This document shows positions 27,868-32,115 of a stretch of DNA of 32,115 bases, piece by piece. Source of the DNA: Psychromonas sp. GTDB lineage: Bacteria > Pseudomonadota > Gammaproteobacteria > Enterobacterales > Psychromonadaceae. The position numbers were made by a program, and so were the translations under genes. The stretch covers positions 1 to 32,115 of the forward strand of contig JAOFNL010000004.1 of the NCBI GenBank assembly GCA_028041985.1, in the 5' to 3' direction. Numbering within the stretch: the stretch's first letter is position 1; each line of letters opens with the position of its first letter. The notes beneath the pieces are model-generated. The model made no database searches and was not told the DNA's origin. It saw only the letters and a list, made by a program, of their open reading frames with translations.

Positions 27868-28338
27868 ATGAAACGACGATTATATGCATTAAAACATTAT
27901 ACCGAATCTGGTGATTTAAAAGCACCTGCTGTATTAGTGTATATCTTGTTGTTTTTATCCAGAACATGGGGGTTACTGATTATTTCTGCCGTTTCTCGAC
28001 AAACTGGTAATGAATTACTCTCACTTTTTTATCCCGATAAAACACATTTTTATTTAGGTCTATCTATCGGGATATTTCCTTTGATAATATTTTTAATTTC
28101 TGGTCGACGCCATGCCCAAGATAAATGGGCATTAACGTGCTGGCCTATTTGTTTTTATTTATTAGTGATTAGTCTTGTTTCTGATTTAGCACTACAACTA
28201 TATTACTTAACACAAACACATTTTGAATACTCTGTTGCAGCTTCAATTCAATTGGTGATTGTTTCTTGGAGCTTTATATTTATAGTCAAAAGTAATCAGT
28301 TAAAAGATAGTTTTAGAACTGTTTTACAACGGAACTAA
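27868..28338 (+). CDS. yfeZ: DUF2919 (YfeZ-type) inner membrane protein
   Basis: About 156 aa with four hydrophobic segments: around [58 protein letters not shown] and [15 protein letters not shown]. The opening ([23 protein letters not shown]) and the [11 protein letters not shown] loop fit DUF2919, a family of unknown function in Vibrio, Shewanella and enterics. I prefer the second ATG because GAGAA precedes it; the track start is four codons earlier. It follows sppA closely and probably shares its transcript. Its stop overlaps the convergent ndh stop by 4 nt (28335-28338). Confidence 0.75.
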   Translation: MKRRLYALKHYTESGDLKAPAVLVYILLFLSRTWGLLIISAVSRQTGNELLSLFYPDKTHFYLGLSIGIFPLIIFLISGRRHAQDKWALTCWPICFYLLVISLVSDLALQLYYLTQTHFEYSVAASIQLVIVSWSFIFIVKSNQLKDSFRTVLQRN

Positions 28339-29621
28339 TGTAATTTTAGTCGAGGTCGTAATACTCGATTAATGCGTTCAACAATCGTCATAAGACCTGT
28401 TCTGATATATCCATGTAAAGCAACTTGATGCATACGATATAAAGAGATATAAACAATTCTTGCTATTCGCCCTTCTATCATCATTGAACCTTTCATTAAG
28501 TTACCCATTAAACTCCCAACAGTACTGTAATCGCTCAAAGATACAAGGGAGCCATAGTCTGTATATTTGTATTCAGTTAAAGGCTTATCATTTAAGGATG
28601 CCATGATATTTTTACCGACTAGGGAAGCCATTTGATGTGCTGATTGTGCTCTAGGAGGTACAAAACCGCCACCAGGCAGAGGACAACTTGCGCAATCTCC
28701 AATTGCATAAATATCCTTATCTAATGTTGTTTGCAGAGTCCCTCTTACCATTAATTGATTAATTCTATTAGTCTCTAAACCTGCTAACTCTTTCAAATAA
28801 TCAGGTGCCTTAATACCAGCAGCCCAAACCATTAAATCAGCTTTAATTAATTCACCTGATTGAGTTAATAATCCCTGCTCATTCGCTTCAACCACCATGG
28901 TTTTTGTACGAATATCTACGCCTAGTTTAAGTAATTCTTTATGTGCAGATGCAGATATTCGCTTTGGTAAAGCTGGCAATATTGAGTCTCCTGCTTCAAC
29001 TAAACTAACGTGTAAATCGGCACTATTTATATGTTCGAAGCCATAGCTAGAAACTTGCTTCAGTGAATTATATAATTCAGCAGAGAGTTCAACACCTGTA
29101 GCACCTGCACCGATAATTGCGACATTTACTGACTTAGTTTCATGTACGCCCAATTGCAGGTATTTATTGAGCATACGATGATGGAATATTTTTGCCTGTT
29201 GTGGGCTATCCAAAAAGATACAATGTTCGCGAACACCTTTGGTATTAAAGTCATTACTAACACTGCCTAACGCCATGACTAATATATCGTACTCAACCTC
29301 ACTTTCAGGCAAAATCATTGTGCCATCTTCATCAAACAAAGCATCCAATGAAATGACTTTATTAATTCGATTTAATTTTTTCATTGCACCCAGTTTAAAA
29401 CTAAAATGGTGATTAGTGGCATGGGCTCGATAACTTACAGCATCTATGCCATCGTCTAAAGAACCAGCTGCAACTTCATGTAATAATGGTTTCCATAGAT
29501 GCGTTCTATTTTTATCGACTAAAGTAATATGAGCTTTATTTTTACGCCCAAGTTTATTACCTAATTTTGTCGCTAATTCCAAGCCGCCAGCACCACCGCC
29601 GACTATGACTATTTTTTTCAT
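28335..29621 (-). CDS. ndh: Type II NADH dehydrogenase
   Basis: Peripheral inner membrane flavoprotein that passes electrons from NADH to quinone without pumping protons. I start at [16 protein letters not shown] (428 aa), because GAGGTGAGG sits properly before this ATG; the track's GTG is two codons earlier. The FAD site is GGGAGG at residues 7-12, the NADH site [15 protein letters not shown], and the second FAD motif [11 protein letters not shown]. The C-terminus (about 370-428) is basic and amphipathic, fitting membrane attachment. In E. coli it is the last gene of nagZ-ycfP-ndh; here a 165-bp repeat and a terminator separate it from ycfP. No FNR site is clear in its upstream region, although E. 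coli ndh is FNR-repressed. Confidence 0.96.
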   Translation of the reverse strand: MKKIVIVGGGAGGLELATKLGNKLGRKNKAHITLVDKNRTHLWKPLLHEVAAGSLDDGIDAVSYRAHATNHHFSFKLGAMKKLNRINKVISLDALFDEDGTMILPESEVEYDILVMALGSVSNDFNTKGVREHCIFLDSPQQAKIFHHRMLNKYLQLGVHETKSVNVAIIGAGATGVELSAELYNSLKQVSSYGFEHINSADLHVSLVEAGDSILPALPKRISASAHKELLKLGVDIRTKTMVVEANEQGLLTQSGELIKADLMVWAAGIKAPDYLKELAGLETNRINQLMVRGTLQTTLDKDIYAIGDCASCPLPGGGFVPPRAQSAHQMASLVGKNIMASLNDKPLTEYKYTDYGSLVSLSDYSTVGSLMGNLMKGSMMIEGRIARIVYISLYRMHQVALHGYIRTGLMTIVERINRVLRPRLKLH

Positions 29622-29710
29622 CCTCACCTCGATATGAATACCAAATATTAGTAATATTTTTTATTCTTATAATTCATTAAATATTTAATTAAACAAATGG
29701 TTCTTACCTG

Positions 29711-29875
29711 TTATACCAACTGTATTAAGTATGTGATCTACATTTTACGCAGAGAAAACAATTCAACTCGAGGCATAAATTGATGTAAATGGTTGTCCCC
29801 TTTACGAAATTTATACAAAGAAGTGAATTGTTTTAGCCAGTAAAATAGATCAGCTATTTACTTCGATTGGTATTA
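29711..29875 (-). repeat. Dispersed repeat, copy 3 (complete palindromic copy)
   Basis: 165 bp. On the minus strand it begins TAATACCAATCGAAGTAAAT, and its first 38 nt are identical to copies 1 and 2. Its other end, read inward, is TTATACCAACTGTATTAAGT, which with the region inside it (TGATCTAC, TTTTACG, AAAACAATTCA) mirrors the first end: an imperfect inverted repeat of about 56 bp per arm. The core (TTTCGTAAAGGG) is shared with copy 2. It holds no ORF and occupies most of the 322-bp ycfP-ndh gap. Confidence 0.88.
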
Positions 29876-29890
29876 CCATAGTCTTAAGAT

Positions 29891-29920
29891 ATAAAAAAAG
29901 GCGACATAAGTCACCTTTTA
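29891..29920 (-). terminator. Intrinsic terminator of ycfP
   Basis: On the minus strand AAAAGGTGAC / GTCGCCTTTT (10 bp, one G-T pair) with a 4-nt loop is followed by TTTATAT. It separates ycfP from ndh. Confidence 0.88.
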
Positions 29921-29943
29921 ATATTATCTTTACATAACGAGAA

Positions 29944-30483
29944 TTATTCTTCTTTAAATTTTTTAATTGTTTGTAGGTGATGTGAGATATCTGTAAATTT
30001 ATGTTTTTGTTTTTCGTCAAAAATAATTGGATAATATCCAGCTAATTCGTGGTTACTAGCTTGACTATCAATTTCATCATCAATTACAGATAAAATACAT
30101 AAACAATTATTCTTGTTTTCTTCTCTAAAATGGCTAACACATTTTGTATCAATATCTAAATATTCTTCAGGCCATTCAATCCTACCCACCATGTTATCTT
30201 CTGGATGGATATTAGGATTAAATATTACCTGCTTAATGCCACATAAAAAACCAATGCGTTCGCTCCAATATCCCCCCAAGCCAACACCACATATCAAAGG
30301 ACTTGTATCATCAGAACTCTGTATATGACTATACACTTCTTTTAATATATGGCTCATATCTTGTTTCGGATGTATCGTACTGTAATGAACAAAACGAACA
30401 TCAGGGTCAATGAATTTCAGTTGCATCACTTTTTCGTGGTTACCAGGACTTGTTGCATCGAAACCGTGTAAATAGATGATCAT
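29944..30483 (-). CDS. ycfP: YcfP (UPF0227) alpha/beta-hydrolase-like protein
   Basis: 179 aa (E. coli YcfP 180), nearly collinear with it. The N-terminus [19 protein letters not shown] has the strand plus oxyanion HGF motif of alpha/beta hydrolases. The position of the nucleophile elbow reads GVGLGGYW, without the usual serine, as in E. coli YcfP. Other conserved blocks are [22 protein letters not shown] and [18 protein letters not shown]. Between nagZ and ndh, where E. coli also has it, 102 bp after nagZ. Exact function unknown; a link to peptidoglycan recycling through nagZ is only positional. Confidence 0.93.
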   Translation of the reverse strand: MIIYLHGFDATSPGNHEKVMQLKFIDPDVRFVHYSTIHPKQDMSHILKEVYSHIQSSDDTSPLICGVGLGGYWSERIGFLCGIKQVIFNPNIHPEDNMVGRIEWPEEYLDIDTKCVSHFREENKNNCLCILSVIDDEIDSQASNHELAGYYPIIFDEKQKHKFTDISHHLQTIKKFKEE

Positions 30484-30585
30484 GTTTTAAATTCCGCCTT
30501 TGTTATTCTTAACTATCATTTAGCGATTTATATATTTTCTAGTCTAAGTAAATTGTTAAATAGTGCAAGTACTGCTTAATACTAT

Positions 30586-31602
30586 TTAGACTCGCTCTGC
30601 AAACTCAGTTAATAAGCGCTTATTTTCTATCCAATTATTATTTCTTATTAAAGGTAGTGCTAGGTTTTTCTTGTGTGCTAGTAATGATGAAATTAATACT
30701 TCGCTTGATTTATTAGGAACTTGTAAACCATCTATTATACTCATCGCAGCGATAGGATGATTGCAAGCTAAGATGAAATCACACCCTGCAATGATTGCAC
30801 TGCTTGCTCTTGATAAATGGTTTCCCATAAAACTAGCTCCGTGCATTGAAATGTCATCACTAATGATTGCTCCCTTAAAACCTAATTTCTGCTTTAAGAC
30901 TTTCTGAAGCCAATACTCAGAAAAACCACAGGGTAACGGATCACATTCTGAATAAACAACATGTGAGGGCATAATTGCATCGAGTTTGTCAGCCATAATT
31001 AATTGCTCAAATGGAAGCATATCATTTAAAAATATTTCACTAGGCTGACGTTTATCAATTGGTAATGCGACATGTGAATCTGCTTTAACACTACCATGAC
31101 CAGGAAAGTGTTTACCGCAACTCGCCATCCCTGCTTGTTTCATTCCATCTATATAATATGAAGCTATTTGAGCAACTTCTAGTTTATCATCACTAAAAGC
31201 TCTATCTTTAATAACATCGGATATACCATCAATATCCAGTACAGGGGCAAAACTTAAATCAATATCACAAGCAATCAGTTCACTTGCCATGACAAACCCA
31301 CTTGCCTTAGCTAATCTCAACGTATCTGAAAATGAATTTGTACCAGACAATAATTTTCCACAGGCAGGTAGCATGGTGAATCCATCTCTGAACCGTTGTA
31401 CACGACCACCTTCGTGATCTACTGCTATAATCAATTGTTGTGTAGCATGTAAACGTATTTCTCGAACGAGTTCTTTCAATTGCACGATATTATCGTAATT
31501 TCGTGTAAATAAAATGACTCCAGCGACTAATGGGTGTGATAAATATTCTTTTTCCGTAGGTGTTAAACAATACCCTTCTACATCCAAAATAATTGGCCGC
31601 AT
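30586..31602 (-). CDS. nagZ: Beta-N-acetylglucosaminidase
   Basis: Cytosolic glycoside hydrolase family 3 enzyme that removes GlcNAc from GlcNAc-anhydroMurNAc-peptides during cell wall recycling; it also shapes AmpC induction in species that have it. I start at MRPIILDVEGYCLTPTE (338 aa) with TGGA upstream; the track start is four codons earlier without a ribosome site. The substrate loop KHFPGHG is at residues 164-170, followed by the Asp175/His177 dyad (KADSH). The nucleophile is in ISDDISMHGASF (Asp249 or Asp250). VDHEGGRVQRF near residue 62 is also typical. Followed by ycfP as in E. coli. Confidence 0.96.
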   Translation of the reverse strand: MRPIILDVEGYCLTPTEKEYLSHPLVAGVILFTRNYDNIVQLKELVREIRLHATQQLIIAVDHEGGRVQRFRDGFTMLPACGKLLSGTNSFSDTLRLAKASGFVMASELIACDIDLSFAPVLDIDGISDVIKDRAFSDDKLEVAQIASYYIDGMKQAGMASCGKHFPGHGSVKADSHVALPIDKRQPSEIFLNDMLPFEQLIMADKLDAIMPSHVVYSECDPLPCGFSEYWLQKVLKQKLGFKGAIISDDISMHGASFMGNHLSRASSAIIAGCDFILACNHPIAAMSIIDGLQVPNKSSEVLISSLLAHKKNLALPLIRNNNWIENKRLLTEFAERV

Positions 31603-31620
31603 ACTTATATCCATTCAAAT

Positions 31621-31646
31621 TTAAAAAAGCCAGCAATGCTGACTTT
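31621..31646 (-). terminator. Intrinsic terminator of fimV
   Basis: On the minus strand AAAGTCAGCA / TGCTGGCTTT (10 bp, one G-T pair) is followed by TTTAAATTTG. It ends about 20 nt before the nagZ start, so it separates fimV from nagZ. Confidence 0.85.
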
Positions 31647-31688
31647 ATAAAAAACTTAATCTTACGATTTAAAATTTAATATTTTTTA

Positions 31689-32115
31689 CTACTTAATTCT
31701 ATCGAGCAGTTTTTGTACTTCTTTTAGTTTATCATCTGTAGCTTTATCTAACAGTGAAGTTAATATTTCACTCGCACCTTCTTTTTCATCAATTTCTAAA
31801 TAAGCACGTGCTAAATCTAATTGGGCAGCTATCCCATCTTCATCACTATCAAATTCTGAAAATGGGTCAACCACATCAGGAAATTCATCAAGGCCAAACT
31901 CTAGATTAAACTCATCTTCCGTAATATCACTTTTGTTATCAGTATCTTCTAATAATACATCAATATCAATGAACCCTTTGTCATCATCTTTATCAATGCT
32001 TGGTAACGGTGAATCTTCTTTAAATGCTAGATCGCTTAACCCTTTAGTTAACATATCAACATTCGAAGATTCATTTTCTTCAGCATCAAGTTCTAATATT
32101 GTTTCATCAACATTT
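31689..32115 (-). CDS. fimV: FimV-like protein, C-terminal part (partial)
   Basis: C-terminal 141 codons of a large inner membrane protein needed for polar localisation and type IV pilus or motility functions. The frame stays open to the right edge (NVDETILELDAEENESSNVD precedes the track's internal ATG), so the track start is not a real start. The visible part is extremely acidic and then ends in the conserved C-terminal TPR-like domain (AQLDLARAYLEIDEKEGASE, ending EVQKLLDRIK), typical of FimV/TspA proteins. FimV is often followed by truA; here nagZ follows and truA is 24 kb away. Confidence 0.88.
   Translation of the reverse strand, partial: NVDETILELDAEENESSNVDMLTKGLSDLAFKEDSPLPSIDKDDDKGFIDIDVLLEDTDNKSDITEDEFNLEFGLDEFPDVVDPFSEFDSDEDGIAAQLDLARAYLEIDEKEGASEILTSLLDKATDDKLKEVQKLLDRIK

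Overview
The window is about 32 kb of AT-rich gammaproteobacterial chromosome, almost entirely housekeeping genes. Protein similarity and short conserved strings (TruA-FolC-DedD-CvpA-PurF, NagZ-YcfP-Ndh, LonH-FabA, TopA/SohB/YciK, PssA, LpxM) point to a marine, probably cold-adapted relative of Psychromonas, Colwellia or Moritella. I cannot fix the genus from sequence alone. No rRNA, tRNA, CRISPR array, prophage, transposase or obvious island is visible.

Layout, left to right. (1) 1-2002: the 5' part of an unrecognised membrane protein (minus) divergent from asnS (plus). (2) 2083-7083: a minus-strand truA-folC-dedD-cvpA-purF group for tRNA modification, folate, cell division and purine/colicin V functions. 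The accD gene usually found in this string is absent. (3) 7200-12337: topA and sohB (minus) divergent from yciK (plus). (4) 12332-15704: minus-strand envelope lipid genes pssA, a TauE/TSUP permease and lpxM, with the SRP RNA gene ffs between the permease and lpxM. (5) 15794-20253: aspC and a class I Fe-S fumarase (minus), then pabB (plus). (6) 20264-28338: cysB (minus) divergent from a long plus-strand series: a sensorless histidine kinase, an unknown membrane-anchored helical protein, a DksA/TraR zinc-finger protein, lonH, fabA, sppA and yfeZ (DUF2919). (7) 28335-32115: minus-strand ndh, ycfP, nagZ and the C-terminal end of fimV, which runs off the window.

Most convergent or tandem gene ends carry a clear intrinsic terminator, listed separately. 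Several ORF-track starts were moved inward (truA, lpxM, aspC, sppA, ndh, nagZ, yfeZ, the DksA-like gene) because of family alignment, a ribosome binding site, or overlap with an RNA gene or terminator.

The best non-gene observations are: a dispersed, palindromic, transposase-less repeat family with three related copies sharing an identical 38-nt end; a textbook FNR-type class II promoter in front of the DksA-like gene; the SRP RNA gene sitting directly upstream of lpxM with no terminator between; and a perfect 12-bp direct repeat spaced two helical turns in the cysB/kinase divergent region. I did not find a convincing new multi-gene defence or biosynthetic system. The kinase / membrane protein / DksA-like stretch is the only gene group here whose role is really open.
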